This document shows, piece by piece, positions 28,535-37,629 of a DNA stretch of 64,000 nt (position 1 is its first letter; each line of letters begins with the position of its first letter). Under the pieces are notes generated by a model. The model saw only the letters and a program-made list of their open reading frames with translations, ran no database searches and had not been told where the DNA came from. Made by a program: the position numbers and the translations under genes. Source of the DNA: Paenibacillus lutimineralis (GTDB lineage: Bacteria > Bacillota > Bacilli > Paenibacillales > Paenibacillaceae); NCBI RefSeq assembly GCF_003991425.1, contig NZ_CP034346.1, forward strand, positions 3,323,501-3,387,500, in the 5' to 3' direction.

Positions 28535-28562
28535 AATAAAAAAAGCCTGTTTTATCAGGCAT
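28535..28562 (-). terminator. Terminator of the RND operon
   Basis: GCCTG (28545-28549) and CAGGC (28556-28560) form a short stem that on the minus strand is followed by TTTTTTTATTTTAT, 38 bp after the TolC-like gene. Confidence 0.7.
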
Positions 28563-28597
28563 AATATGTCCATAATTAATTTGTCTATAGATTTCAA

Positions 28598-30076
28598 TTA
28601 TTGTTCAGCAACTGCCGCTTCCGTACCGCCTACGAGAATGAAGCCTCTTTCCATTGCCTCCACCTTGCTTATGATGGCGAAATATTGCAGCCGAAACAAT
28701 ATGACTTTCGTGTCGGCCTGCTGCCGCAGATAGCTGGATTGATTCAGATCATGGTACGGCACGATCCCCAATTGAAAGCGGCGCTGCAATGCATCATAAT
28801 CGGCGGCTGTATCTTTCGCCTCCAATTGCGCAGTCTTATACTGCTTATAGGCATTATCTGCCTCGGCGTAAGTAGCGTTAATATGTTTGGTCAACTGCGC
28901 ATTGGCCTGTTCTGTCTGCTTGGTCGCAAGCTGCACATTTGTACTCAGATAGCTTTTTCCATGGGAAGTGGATGTACTCGTGTTGCCATGCTCCCATGAA
29001 GCCTGTTTTAACTCATTCCACTTCCGCTTCATTTCGTATGATCTAGCCAATATTTCCTCGGTAGCTTTGCGGTTGGGTGACGTAACTTTATCCAGCGCAA
29101 CATCCTCCAAAATAATATCCGGATCGTAGCGGATACCTAAATCGAAGCAGAGCTGGAACAAGGCCAGGCGATAGTTGGTACGCTGAATCTCCAATTCTCC
29201 CATCTGCTTGGATATTTCCAACTGCAGCCCCCGGCTATCGTCCGCCGTAGCTACCCCCTGCTCTTGCAGCGCCTGCAGACGGTGTTGCTCTTTATTCAAC
29301 AGTTGCAGCGCTTCTTCATGCAGCTTCATCTGTTCTTGCAAGGATAGCAAGTGCACGTATTGGCCAGTCATCTGCAGCTTAATTCCTTCCTTGGCCTCTT
29401 CGAGATCAAGCTCCGTATTCCATCCATCCATCTCCAACTGTTTGACGGCGATTTCCAATTCATCCCGTTGGGATTTCATTAGATCGTTCATCCCGTTAAT
29501 GATTTCTTTTACGCCACTCATCAAGCCATTTATAACGCTATTCGACTCTATGATCGGACCGAGCCAAAACAAATCCTCCGGAGCAGCGTCCGGTGGAATT
29601 TGATAATTCACATTCTCCAATATCTTCTCTGGTGTGTCCGGCAGCGTATAAGAATCTATCGTCTGATTTGTACTAATCCTGTTAGCCTGAGTCTTGAGAT
29701 CAGATCGCTTGAACTCTAGAGCATGAAGCTTTATTTGCAGCAATGCCAAATTAAATGAATCATTTACGGCCCTCGACTGCACTTCAGACAGATTCAGGCG
29801 CGTGATCGCAGCTAACTGACGTGACGCCACAAAAGAAGCAGGTAAACTTTTACCCGTAGTTGCCTGCTCCCCTGGCGACATCACAGGTTGAGATGGAATG
29901 CTGTTTGTCGATGCTTTATCCTGAGCTGAACTACCATCCGTTACTACTTCGCCTTGCACCGCGTTGTTGCTGGATGATATTGTGCCCTGAATCGTGCCGC
30001 TGTCAGCCCACACCGTTGCAGTCGAACTTGCAAGCAGTACGAGCACTAATGACGCAATAACTGCATTTTTGTACAT
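28598..30076 (-). CDS. TolC-like family protein
   Basis: 492 aa with a signal peptide (residues ~1-25). The body is dominated by long amphipathic helices with the heptad character and Q/E-rich pattern of the outer-membrane efflux (TolC/OEP) family (LQEQMKLHEEALQLLNKEQ, LQALQEQGVATADDSRGLQ). It is the third gene of an adaptor-RND operon. In a single-membrane bacterium it cannot form a standard outer-membrane tunnel, so it presumably spans the thick wall or acts as an extracellular helical sleeve. Start chosen at the ATG 8 nt from GGAGG. Confidence 0.8.
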   Translation of the reverse strand: MYKNAVIASLVLVLLASSTATVWADSGTIQGTISSSNNAVQGEVVTDGSSAQDKASTNSIPSQPVMSPGEQATTGKSLPASFVASRQLAAITRLNLSEVQSRAVNDSFNLALLQIKLHALEFKRSDLKTQANRISTNQTIDSYTLPDTPEKILENVNYQIPPDAAPEDLFWLGPIIESNSVINGLMSGVKEIINGMNDLMKSQRDELEIAVKQLEMDGWNTELDLEEAKEGIKLQMTGQYVHLLSLQEQMKLHEEALQLLNKEQHRLQALQEQGVATADDSRGLQLEISKQMGELEIQRTNYRLALFQLCFDLGIRYDPDIILEDVALDKVTSPNRKATEEILARSYEMKRKWNELKQASWEHGNTSTSTSHGKSYLSTNVQLATKQTEQANAQLTKHINATYAEADNAYKQYKTAQLEAKDTAADYDALQRRFQLGIVPYHDLNQSSYLRQQADTKVILFRLQYFAIISKVEAMERGFILVGGTEAAVAEQ

Positions 30077-30166
30077 CAAACTGTCCTCCTCGACGTAACA
30101 AAGTTAATATATGAAAATAAGGCGAGGGACAGACGAATGATGACCACCCCCGCCCTGCAAACTTGT

Positions 30167-33100
30167 TTATACTGAAAAATTTTGCTGGCTGCTGTCTTCT
30201 TTCCTGAATAGCCGTTCCTGTTTACGCTGCAGCCGCTTCACCTTATAGCGCGCCGTGACCAGATACAAGGATGGAACGACGAACAAGGTCAGTATGGTAG
30301 AGAAAATAAGACCAAAAATAATCGTATTCGCCATCGGACGGAAAAGAATATCGCCGATGAGCGCGATCGGAATCATGCCTACAATTGCTGTCAATGAAGT
30401 GAGCAGAATAGGGCGGAAGCGTGCTGCGGTAGCATGAATGACCGCCTCCTCCAACTCGATCCCTTCATGCCGTGCGTCTTCAATGAACTCTATCAGTACA
30501 ATTCCGTTGCGCACTACGATACCTGCCAAAGCAATAATCCCCATCACACTCATAAAGCCCATCGGTACTCCCGTAATAAAGATACCGATAATTCCTCCTG
30601 CCGCTGCCAAATAAACAGTAGTCATTATGATGATCGGAATTGAGATCGAGTAAAATTGCATCGTAATCAACATCAGAATGAGAAAAACAACGATGACAGC
30701 CAATCCGCCCAACTCTGTAAATATTTTATCCTGTTCTGATGTTTCACCGCCAATAGCCCAGCTGTAACCTTCCGGAAAAGAAATACCATTAAGCTTCCCG
30801 GTAATTTCCTCCATCACTTCTGTCGCTGTGCGCCCTTTCACATCGGCATCCACCGTAATCGTACGCGCCAAATTATAATGTTTAATTTGCTGAACCGAGA
30901 AGGCCGGCTTGAGCTCAGCCAGCTGTGACAACGGAATTTGCTGTCCTGCTGCGTTCGTCACATTGAGGTGATGGAAGAGCTCGTTCGGATCTTGAACTCC
31001 TTTTTCTACAAACAACCTGATACTTATAAGATTTTTCCCTGTATTGTATTGACTGGTTGTAATACCGTCACTTGCAAGCAGTAATGTACGTGTTAGATTC
31101 GCATACGACACCATATATTGATTCATAGCCTGCTTGTTGATATCTAACTCCAGTCCGTATTGTTCGATACCCATATCGTCTTTCACATTGTGGGTCCCGC
31201 TCGTGTTCACGATCATCCCTTTCACTTGCTGCGCCAGTTTCTGCAATTGTTCCATGTTCTCTCCCGCAATACGTATGGAAACCGGCTTGCCTACAGCGAT
31301 ACCCAACGAAGGTGTTTTGACCGTTATGGATGCTCCAGGATACTCTTTTTTAAATTTTTCATCCCATTCCCGAATTGTTGTGCCGAGATCAGTTCCTTCT
31401 TTTTTCAATCTCACCATTAAATGTCCTGTTGTCGGCGAGAAATGTCCGGTAGAATCCTCATCTATATCATAAAACAATTGCGGAGCATCGCCGCCAGCAC
31501 TGTATGAAAATACATCTACTTCCTTCTGCTTTCCTACCCAAACAGCCACCTGGCTGACCATCCGATCCGTTTCTTGCAGCGAAGTTCCTGTCGGCGTTCT
31601 GACACTAATTGTAAACTCCGGACGTTCAGATTCCGGGAACAGCTCAACGGGAACGAACAACACTAAGAAATAGGCTGCTGTCCCGATCAATAAGCCGGAC
31701 AAACCTATGATTAACGGACGTTTTATCACTCTACTCATCAATTTTCCGGAATATATACGCCCCAACGCTTCGATTTGATTACTTAATAAACCAGGCTTGG
31801 AACGGGTCGAGGTCGCTCGGTGTTGTCTACGGTTCTCATACCATTCTCGGAAAATCGGAATGATCGTCAATGACATCACCATTGATGCCAGCATCGTCAA
31901 GGAGATGACGATAGGAATTGGTTTAATAAATGCGCCGATGTCTCCCTTCAAAAATATCAATGGAGCAAAGGCAGAAATTGTCGCCAACGTGGCCGTCAAT
32001 ATGGAAATCGCAACTTCCTTCGTCCCTTGAACCGCCGCCGTGCGCGGATCTTCCCCCAGATCTGTCAGCCGCCGTTCAATATTGTCATTGACGACGACTG
32101 CATCATCAACCAATATTCCGAGCACGATAATCAGCCCAATTACAGAAATTTCATTAAGCGTAACATTTAGAGCTGGCAAAAAAATTAAACCGATTGCTAT
32201 CGAAATCGGAATAGCAAGGGCTACAAAGGAGGCTGTAAGCAAACTCATTCCGAGCATGCATATCACAATAACAGCCGCGATAGCGATAAGTGTTTCCTTC
32301 GTAAGGCTGGTAAATATTTCATCGACCCGATCTTTTTGTGCAAACAGGGTAATAAACTTGGCATGGGACGGAAGACTTTTCTTCAACTGTTCGAGCTTTT
32401 CATTGACGAGCTTGTTCATCGTCGGCACGTCGCTGCCCGTTTCAGCACCGATCCCGATCGTCACAACGGGTTTGCCATTATAATAGGGAAAATACTCCGA
32501 CTTGGCGTGAGTGAACTCTATCATGGCGATATCCTTCAAATAGACAGGAGCCCCGGCTTGTGACCTCGTCACAAGCAGTTTGTTCAAAATGTCAAGATGA
32601 TCGACATCCTCGACAATCAACTGATAGCTCCTCTTATTGAAGTTAATACCTCCCGTAGGAACCCGCTCTTTCTCTCCCTCTACCGCCATTAATACTTGTT
32701 CCCAGCTAATTTGATACTGCTGCAGTTTACTGCTATCGATGCTAACATGAATTTCTTGCTTCGGAATTCCTTTCAGATCTACCTTGGCTACGCCAGGAAT
32801 CGCCCGCAGCTGATCTCTCCAATCCATTATCAGCTCATTGAGTTTGTATAGGTCTTCCTTGCTCTCGGCAGTGACGGCATATGAACCAATAAAGGAACTC
32901 GCCAGGTCGTCATTAACTACCGGTGTTTGTGCTCCTTCCGGCAATTCCCCTCTCACATCCTGCACGTTTTTGCGCAATTTGTCCCATACGTCTTTCGTAT
33001 TCGCCTCATCTTTCGCTTTGATGACGATAGAAGAATAGCCTTCGGATGAAGTGGAAACAATCTCCTTAATTCCTTGAATTTCCTTCACTTTCTGCTCGAC

Positions 33101-33292
33101 GATTTTTGTTACCGTCTGCTCTATTTTTTGGGCGGAAGCTCCAGGGTAGATCGTTGTAATCGTCGCATATTTGATAACGATATCAGGCATTTCCTGCTGA
33201 GGGAGTCCAGCAAAGCTGAAAGCCCCGACTATCATGGCCATGATAAAAAATAAAAGTGTAATTTTTCGTTTCTTAACCAAGTATTCGATCAT
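30167..33292 (-). CDS. RND-family efflux pump permease
   Basis: 1041 aa, normal AcrB/SwrC length with twelve membrane helices and two large extracytoplasmic loops. The proton-relay pair is present in helix 4 (GILVDDAVVVNDNIERRL, about residue 400), as is the hydrophobic GGEEVGE-region equivalent near residue 860 (GYSWAIGGETSEQ). Its ATG overlaps the adaptor stop. In Bacillus the related SwrC exports surfactin; together with the adaptor and TolC-like protein a lipopeptide or drug substrate is likely but not shown. Confidence 0.92.
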   Translation of the reverse strand: MIEYLVKKRKITLLFFIMAMIVGAFSFAGLPQQEMPDIVIKYATITTIYPGASAQKIEQTVTKIVEQKVKEIQGIKEIVSTSSEGYSSIVIKAKDEANTKDVWDKLRKNVQDVRGELPEGAQTPVVNDDLASSFIGSYAVTAESKEDLYKLNELIMDWRDQLRAIPGVAKVDLKGIPKQEIHVSIDSSKLQQYQISWEQVLMAVEGEKERVPTGGINFNKRSYQLIVEDVDHLDILNKLLVTRSQAGAPVYLKDIAMIEFTHAKSEYFPYYNGKPVVTIGIGAETGSDVPTMNKLVNEKLEQLKKSLPSHAKFITLFAQKDRVDEIFTSLTKETLIAIAAVIVICMLGMSLLTASFVALAIPISIAIGLIFLPALNVTLNEISVIGLIIVLGILVDDAVVVNDNIERRLTDLGEDPRTAAVQGTKEVAISILTATLATISAFAPLIFLKGDIGAFIKPIPIVISLTMLASMVMSLTIIPIFREWYENRRQHRATSTRSKPGLLSNQIEALGRIYSGKLMSRVIKRPLIIGLSGLLIGTAAYFLVLFVPVELFPESERPEFTISVRTPTGTSLQETDRMVSQVAVWVGKQKEVDVFSYSAGGDAPQLFYDIDEDSTGHFSPTTGHLMVRLKKEGTDLGTTIREWDEKFKKEYPGASITVKTPSLGIAVGKPVSIRIAGENMEQLQKLAQQVKGMIVNTSGTHNVKDDMGIEQYGLELDINKQAMNQYMVSYANLTRTLLLASDGITTSQYNTGKNLISIRLFVEKGVQDPNELFHHLNVTNAAGQQIPLSQLAELKPAFSVQQIKHYNLARTITVDADVKGRTATEVMEEITGKLNGISFPEGYSWAIGGETSEQDKIFTELGGLAVIVVFLILMLITMQFYSISIPIIIMTTVYLAAAGGIIGIFITGVPMGFMSVMGIIALAGIVVRNGIVLIEFIEDARHEGIELEEAVIHATAARFRPILLTSLTAIVGMIPIALIGDILFRPMANTIIFGLIFSTILTLFVVPSLYLVTARYKVKRLQRKQERLFRKEDSSQQNFSV

Positions 33293-34659
33293 TGGGCTGC
33301 TCCTTCAGCGGCTTGAATTTTATCGCCGTCAAACAGCATGTCGGCGCCTTGGGTAACAATTTGCTCGCCTACTTTCAGGCCGCCGCTTATTTCCAACTGA
33401 TTGTTCACCATGTTCCCTCCTAATTGAACAATCGTTTTTACCGCTATCCCTTTTTCTAGCTTATAAACAAAAGGCTTATCGCCATCACTGATTACGGCCT
33501 CCACTGGAACCAGAATGACTTCCCGGCCAGATTGATGCAGTCCAACCTTGACTACTTGCCCAGGAGACCAGCCCAGCTTCACGTTATTTATGACAATTTC
33601 ACCGTTAATCGTTCCAGTTGCCGCATTCGTAAGCGGATAAATTTTCTCGACGGTTCCTTTCGTTACCTGATCATACAGACTGATATCGACTACGGAGCCT
33701 TTCTCCCACTGCTTCGCCTCATTATCTGGCAAAGGAAGCAGCACCTTCAATTCATCCACTTTACCTAACGTATACACAGGCTGGCCTTCCGCAGCCAATT
33801 CTCCATTATTGAATGCCTTCGCCAATACGACCCCGTCAAATCGTGATATTAGTGTAGTCTTGGACAAGGCCAATTCAGCTTGCCGCTGCGCAGCAAGCGC
33901 AGCGTTATAGGCAGCAGACGCCTGCTTCTTGGCCGCAATGCTCACCAATTTGCCTGAATTCGCTTCATCCAACACTCCGGATGCCGCCTGAATCTGCTCT
34001 TTCGTTGCGCCTTCTTGCATTTCGGATACAGCAGATTCCGCATCTTCGACTGCATTCTGGGCGCTCGTCAGCGCTAATTGAGCATTCTCGTTATCACTTT
34101 GGGACACCAATCCTTGCTCATACAGACTTTGTGAGCGTTCAGCATCAATTTGAGCTTTCTCGTATGCGGCCTGGGCCAAAGTCAGCGCGTTCTTCATTCT
34201 CTCTCGCTGCTGCTTCCGTGCGCCTTTCTTTATTTCTAGCAAATTCGCTTCAGCACTTTTTACTTGCGCAGTAGACGCACGGATGGATGCTTCGGCGCTA
34301 TCCAGCGCGGCCTTGGCCTGCTCAACACCCTGAATTGCCTCATCCAATTGAAGACGATATTGATAAGTATCCAGCTTGGCAAGCACATCCCCCTTCTTAA
34401 CGACGTCCCCGATCTGAACATTGGACTCCACGATTCGTCCGGGAACCTCGAAGGCCGCAGACATCTCGCTCACAGGCGCCAATGTGCCTGACAGCGTATA
34501 ATTCGTCGTCAGCGGCTGCTTGCTTATCGTGTCAACGCCTACCACTCTTCCTTGCGTGGCCTGTTCTTCTACGTTGCCCTGTGTCTTTGTATTCGAGCAT
34601 GCTACAGCTGCCACACTACATAAAATTAATAGCATCGCTGCTATCCCCCGTCTACGCAC
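33289..34659 (-). CDS. RND periplasmic-adaptor-type lipoprotein (HlyD family)
   Basis: About 456 aa. The signal peptide ends at a lipobox-like AVAC. Then follow a lipoyl half-motif (VGDVVKKGDVLAKLD), a long coiled-coil hairpin rich in Ala, Gln and Glu (residues ~100-270), the second lipoyl half (FDGVVLAKAFNNGELAAEGQP) and beta-barrel domains. The GTG at 34659, behind AGGAGAGGG, is more plausible than the ATG at 34683, which has no site. First gene of the operon; joins pump and TolC-like protein. Confidence 0.88.
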   Translation of the reverse strand: MRRRGIAAMLLILCSVAAVACSNTKTQGNVEEQATQGRVVGVDTISKQPLTTNYTLSGTLAPVSEMSAAFEVPGRIVESNVQIGDVVKKGDVLAKLDTYQYRLQLDEAIQGVEQAKAALDSAEASIRASTAQVKSAEANLLEIKKGARKQQRERMKNALTLAQAAYEKAQIDAERSQSLYEQGLVSQSDNENAQLALTSAQNAVEDAESAVSEMQEGATKEQIQAASGVLDEANSGKLVSIAAKKQASAAYNAALAAQRQAELALSKTTLISRFDGVVLAKAFNNGELAAEGQPVYTLGKVDELKVLLPLPDNEAKQWEKGSVVDISLYDQVTKGTVEKIYPLTNAATGTINGEIVINNVKLGWSPGQVVKVGLHQSGREVILVPVEAVISDGDKPFVYKLEKGIAVKTIVQLGGNMVNNQLEISGGLKVGEQIVTQGADMLFDGDKIQAAEGAAQ

Positions 34660-34795
34660 GCCTCTACCCTCTCCTCTATACATTCTATTTATTTAACATC
34701 CAACTCAACTTTCGTGCCTCTAAATACCAAGTAAATGCTTAGTACTAAACCTCGCCCGAACTGTTTGCACCGAAAGTTGAATTATAGATGTGTTC

Positions 34796-34826
34796 ATATT
34801 AGTCCTTAGGCCAGACCTAGAGTCAA
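34796..34826 (-). promoter_or_regulatory. MerR-type promoter of the RND operon
   Basis: On the minus strand TTGACT (34826-34821) and TAATAT (34801-34796) are separated by 19 bp instead of 17. The spacer holds the imperfect dyad CTAGG-TCTGG-CCTAAG. A 19-bp spacer with a centred dyad is the signature of promoters activated by MerR proteins through DNA untwisting. Start of RNA would be near 34789, leaving a leader of about 130 nt with a CAACTTTCG/CGAAAGTTG hairpin. Confidence 0.55.
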
Positions 34827-34946
34827 GCGAAATGATCTATCCGATTGTCCAACTGATTCATATTGATAAATAGATCAACACAAGACCCTATTAAAATGGA
34901 ATTATTCCTATTTAACCGAGCACAGCTAAACGTATGCAAGCAACAA

Positions 34947-34999
34947 AGAGAATCCCCCCATGTCCGTTAGCTAGGCGAACATGGGGGGATCCCTTTTAT
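34947..34999. terminator. Hairpin terminator
   Basis: ATCCCCCCATGT (34952-34963) pairs perfectly with ACATGGGGGGAT (34979-34990), followed by CCCTTTTAT. Between the RND promoter and the terminator of the small secreted protein; the rest of 34827-35104 holds no gene. Confidence 0.6.
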
Positions 35000-35045
35000 C
35001 CACGTTATTTATTCCCTTCCGAGCATAATAGGCGGAAAAACCGAG

Positions 35046-35099
35046 AAATAAAAAAACCTCCATCGCCACCGTTAGGAGCAAAGTGGCTTTGGAGGTTTT
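35046..35099 (-). terminator. Terminator of the small secreted protein gene
   Basis: AAAACCTCCA (35053-35062) pairs with TGGAGGTTTT (35090-35099), with an inner GCCAC/GTGGC stem; on the minus strand it ends in TTTTTTTA. Confidence 0.8.
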
Positions 35100-35104
35100 A
35101 ACGT

Positions 35105-35479
35105 TTAATTGTAGCCCAGATAGGCAACGACGGTGAAATCACCCGGCGAGTCTAAGACAAGTCTATACTGTCCGTCGGGTTGATTCGAAGCCAAAGCAAC
35201 CTTGAGACGTGCATATTGACCGGCCGCAATAGTACCCGTCGAATTACTCCCTACCAGCACATCTCCAGTCGGGGTAACCCGATACAGTTTAAAATTAACC
35301 CCGAGGCTAATCTGCCCGTAGTTTATGAAGTTGCCTTCGATATAAATATTGCCATGGGCTTGGACTGGCGCCCAAGTATCGTTCCCTGAACCCGGTCCGC
35401 TCGAGGCCGCCAAACTAGTGGAAGCAAAACTGAACAACAGGACAAGCAAGAAAGCGAAAGACACGATTTTTCTTTTCAT
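35105..35479 (-). CDS. Small secreted protein of unknown function
   Basis: 124 aa with a textbook signal peptide (hydrophobic core FAFLLVLLFSFAS, cleavage after LAA). The mature ~98 residues are rich in Gly, Asn and beta-branched residues and look like a compact all-beta domain (GNIYIEGNFINYGQISLGVN, YRLVLDSPGDFTVVAYLGYN); no cysteines, no recognised family. AAGGAG lies 10 nt ahead. It has its own terminator and no functional partner nearby. Confidence 0.75.
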   Translation of the reverse strand: MKRKIVSFAFLLVLLFSFASTSLAASSGPGSGNDTWAPVQAHGNIYIEGNFINYGQISLGVNFKLYRVTPTGDVLVGSNSTGTIAAGQYARLKVALASNQPDGQYRLVLDSPGDFTVVAYLGYN

Positions 35480-35725
35480 ACCATCTCAAGCTCCTTTTTT
35501 CATAGAGTGAACTCGACAAACACTTTCTTTGTACCAGGCGGATGGTCTTTACGTTCCAAATTCGCTTTCCATTTGAATGTCGTCGGTTGCCGAACACCTC
35601 CCAATATTAGAGTCATTGGGATATTCTGGCTGTTGTTATAAATATACATTACTTTTTCTGCCATAGTCTATAAAAATTTCCTTAATTTTATCTGAGTTTT
35701 TTATGAAAACTCTTTTCCAATTGGC
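35480..35725. other. Intergenic region, nothing recognised
   Basis: AT-rich stretch upstream of the secreted-protein gene. It should hold that gene's promoter on the minus strand, but I see no convincing -35/-10 pair and no other feature. Confidence 0.5.
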
Positions 35726-35864
35726 TGTTGATCAATGAAATATTCAAACGTAACCAATAAAATAATTGTTTTTCATGTAATGTTCAAAGAAATCTACAAC
35801 TTGTTTTCTTGACTCATAGGCATCTTTCCAAGGCTCTTTGGAGAAAGTACTGCAAATCAACAAA
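35726..35864 (-). pseudogene. Truncated duplicate of a GNAT gene
   Basis: About 135 nt closely match the intact GNAT gene at 11590-12036: the stretch around ATCTACAACTTGTTTTCTTG and the flanking coding sequence recur with scattered substitutions. A block of about 75 nt present in the intact copy is deleted, joining GATCAATGAAATATTC directly to the later part. No start or reading frame survives. It abuts the stop codon of the acyl carrier protein gene. Confidence 0.8.
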
Positions 35865-36119
35865 TTATATTACTTTCTCCAGAAAAGAAACAATATTCTC
35901 CACACTCGACAAGTTATCCAGTGTTAGATCTTCATCATCAATGCTGATTTCAAACGTCTGCTCCAACTGAACGATAAGCGCGACAGCGGTGACCGAATCA
36001 AGTATGCCTCGCTGCCCAAGTAGGATTGTTTCCATGGACACCTGTTTGCTTCCTAATAGAGTTTGCACGATTTGAGCAACCTTGTGCTCCAATTCTCGGC
36101 GGTCCCCTTGTTCAATCAT
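35865..36119 (-). CDS. Discrete acyl carrier protein
   Basis: 84 aa, the normal size of a free-standing ACP. The phosphopantetheine attachment motif is GILDSVTAV with Ser42; the helix II pattern VALIVQLEQTFEISIDDEDL follows. The ATG comes directly after the TAA of the FkbH-like gene, and its ribosome site (AAAAGGAG) lies inside that gene, so translation is coupled. It is the expected carrier for the acyl unit loaded by FkbH. No ketosynthase or other polyketide enzyme is near. Confidence 0.88.
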   Translation of the reverse strand: MIEQGDRRELEHKVAQIVQTLLGSKQVSMETILLGQRGILDSVTAVALIVQLEQTFEISIDDEDLTLDNLSSVENIVSFLEKVI

Positions 36120-37154
36120 TTAATGACACTCCTTTTCCATTTCCAAATGAATCCAATCCGGCCCCGAATAAGTATAGGGAAACGTCAACGTATAGATCGA
36201 TTCCTCTACCGCCTTCAAACGGCGTTTAAAACCTAACAGTCGCAGCAATAGTAGAGCAGGCCAATTCCGTTTCTGTGACCGATAACGACAGACTACTTCA
36301 GTCAACCATGGCCAATCCTGATGAATCCGGGACAAAACAGCTCCCAAAAAAGCAGTACCGATACCTCGCCCCTCCATACGGCAGGAAATACAAAAAAGCT
36401 CGATTTCTGCAGCCAAATCATGAACATGCACCATCGCCATCGCCACGATCCCATGATCTCCAAAACGGTCCTTCATCTGTCCGACATAGATGTACTTTCC
36501 TTCCGAATCTAAATAAGACTGGATGACAGACGTCGATGGAGCCTGAACAAGATTATTGAATTGGGTCGTACGCGACGCCAGTTCGAACATTCGCAATAAA
36601 TCTCCGTTTCGTGCGTCTCGTACGGATAATCTCATATCGCATGAGTGCAGAAATTCCTCTCTCGTACCACTAAACCGCTGCTCAGCTGTGTTCCGTTCCC
36701 ATCGCGACATCATTTGTTGACGGCGGTTGGAGCTTTCCTCCGAGATGGCAAACTGAAATTCGGGAAGTTCGGGAAGTTCCGCCGCGGCACCGGCTTCGTA
36801 CACATAAACGTCAGGCAGGAAAGTACTTACTTCATACCTTTCATACGGATTGTCGTCAATAAATGCAAGCGAATCGGTGCTGATGTTCATCTCTTGGGCG
36901 ATTTTTCGAACGCTGTCCGTTTTTGACCCCCAGCCGAATTGCGGGTATAGGAAAAAGTGATCGATTCCAAGCTCCGCCAGCTTTTGTGATGCCCGATACG
37001 GATCGTTTCGACTGGCAATACTCTGCAGAATCCCACGATGATCAAGCGTACGCAAGACCTCTCTGATGCCCGAACGCAACTTAACATCCCCGTCTTCAGA
37101 CAATGTTCCCTGCCATAATGTATCATCAAGATCCCATATCAAGCATTTAATCAT
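36120..37154 (-). CDS. FkbH-like HAD-IIIC family protein
   Basis: 344 aa. The N-terminal HAD domain has DLDDTLW (Asp8, Asp10), SIASRND (motif II), the Lys of GSKTDS, and the acidic motif AFIDDNPYERYEV (Asp100/101). The C-terminal ~150 residues carry a GNAT-like fold (RMEGRGIGTAFLGAVLSRI). FkbH enzymes take 1,3-bisphosphoglycerate, dephosphorylate it and load a glyceryl group onto an ACP; this is established for polyketide extender and tetronate pathways. Overlaps the upstream GNAT gene by 8 bp and is followed at once by the ACP gene. Confidence 0.88.
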   Translation of the reverse strand: MIKCLIWDLDDTLWQGTLSEDGDVKLRSGIREVLRTLDHRGILQSIASRNDPYRASQKLAELGIDHFFLYPQFGWGSKTDSVRKIAQEMNISTDSLAFIDDNPYERYEVSTFLPDVYVYEAGAAAELPELPEFQFAISEESSNRRQQMMSRWERNTAEQRFSGTREEFLHSCDMRLSVRDARNGDLLRMFELASRTTQFNNLVQAPSTSVIQSYLDSEGKYIYVGQMKDRFGDHGIVAMAMVHVHDLAAEIELFCISCRMEGRGIGTAFLGAVLSRIHQDWPWLTEVVCRYRSQKRNWPALLLLRLLGFKRRLKAVEESIYTLTFPYTYSGPDWIHLEMEKECH

Positions 37155-37629
37155 GTTCTTTCTCCCCCGCTATACCGCATTCGCTATATTCCATCGTCAA
37201 ATGTGTCGGCATAAAGCCATATTTTTTATACAGGGTTCGCATCGGCAGATTATGAACATGGACATGTCCCACGATTCTTTGGACTCCTTTTTGTTTTGCG
37301 AATGAAATACCCGCTTCAAATAGCTTGTCTACGCCTGCAGTACCGCGAAAAGGCTCGCTAATGTAAAAACTCCTGAACTGCATATAAGTCTCCTGTGTAA
37401 CGGAATTCACCCTGAATCCCATCCACATCCATCCCGCGGCGCAGCCGTCAATGTCCAACACCAGCATTCCAGACCGTTCGCGAATCATGGCTTTCTCCAG
37501 CTTGTGCAAGTGAAAAGACAAGTCCGTAATGGCTTCCTCGCCAAAAGAGATCTTGGAAATCTCCCGTTCCCATTTCGCTATCTCAGTCAAATCATGAGCT
37601 TCAATCTGCCGTATGATCACGCTTGTCAT
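37147..37629 (-). CDS. GNAT family N-acyltransferase of the polyamine/ACP operon
   Basis: About 160 aa, second gene of the operon. GNAT features: FRSFYISEPFRGTAGVDKLFEAGISFAKQKG (CoA or pantetheine binding) and HVHVHNLPMRTLYKKYGF near the C-terminus. The start is an ATG at 37629 or a GTG at 37620, the latter better spaced from AAAGGA; either overlaps the end of the BpsA-like gene. GNAT enzymes acylate amines, so with a polyamine synthase upstream and an ACP downstream it is a candidate for transferring the ACP-bound acyl group to a polyamine. That role is inference. Confidence 0.8.
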   Translation of the reverse strand: MTSVIIRQIEAHDLTEIAKWEREISKISFGEEAITDLSFHLHKLEKAMIRERSGMLVLDIDGCAAGWMWMGFRVNSVTQETYMQFRSFYISEPFRGTAGVDKLFEAGISFAKQKGVQRIVGHVHVHNLPMRTLYKKYGFMPTHLTMEYSECGIAGEKEHD

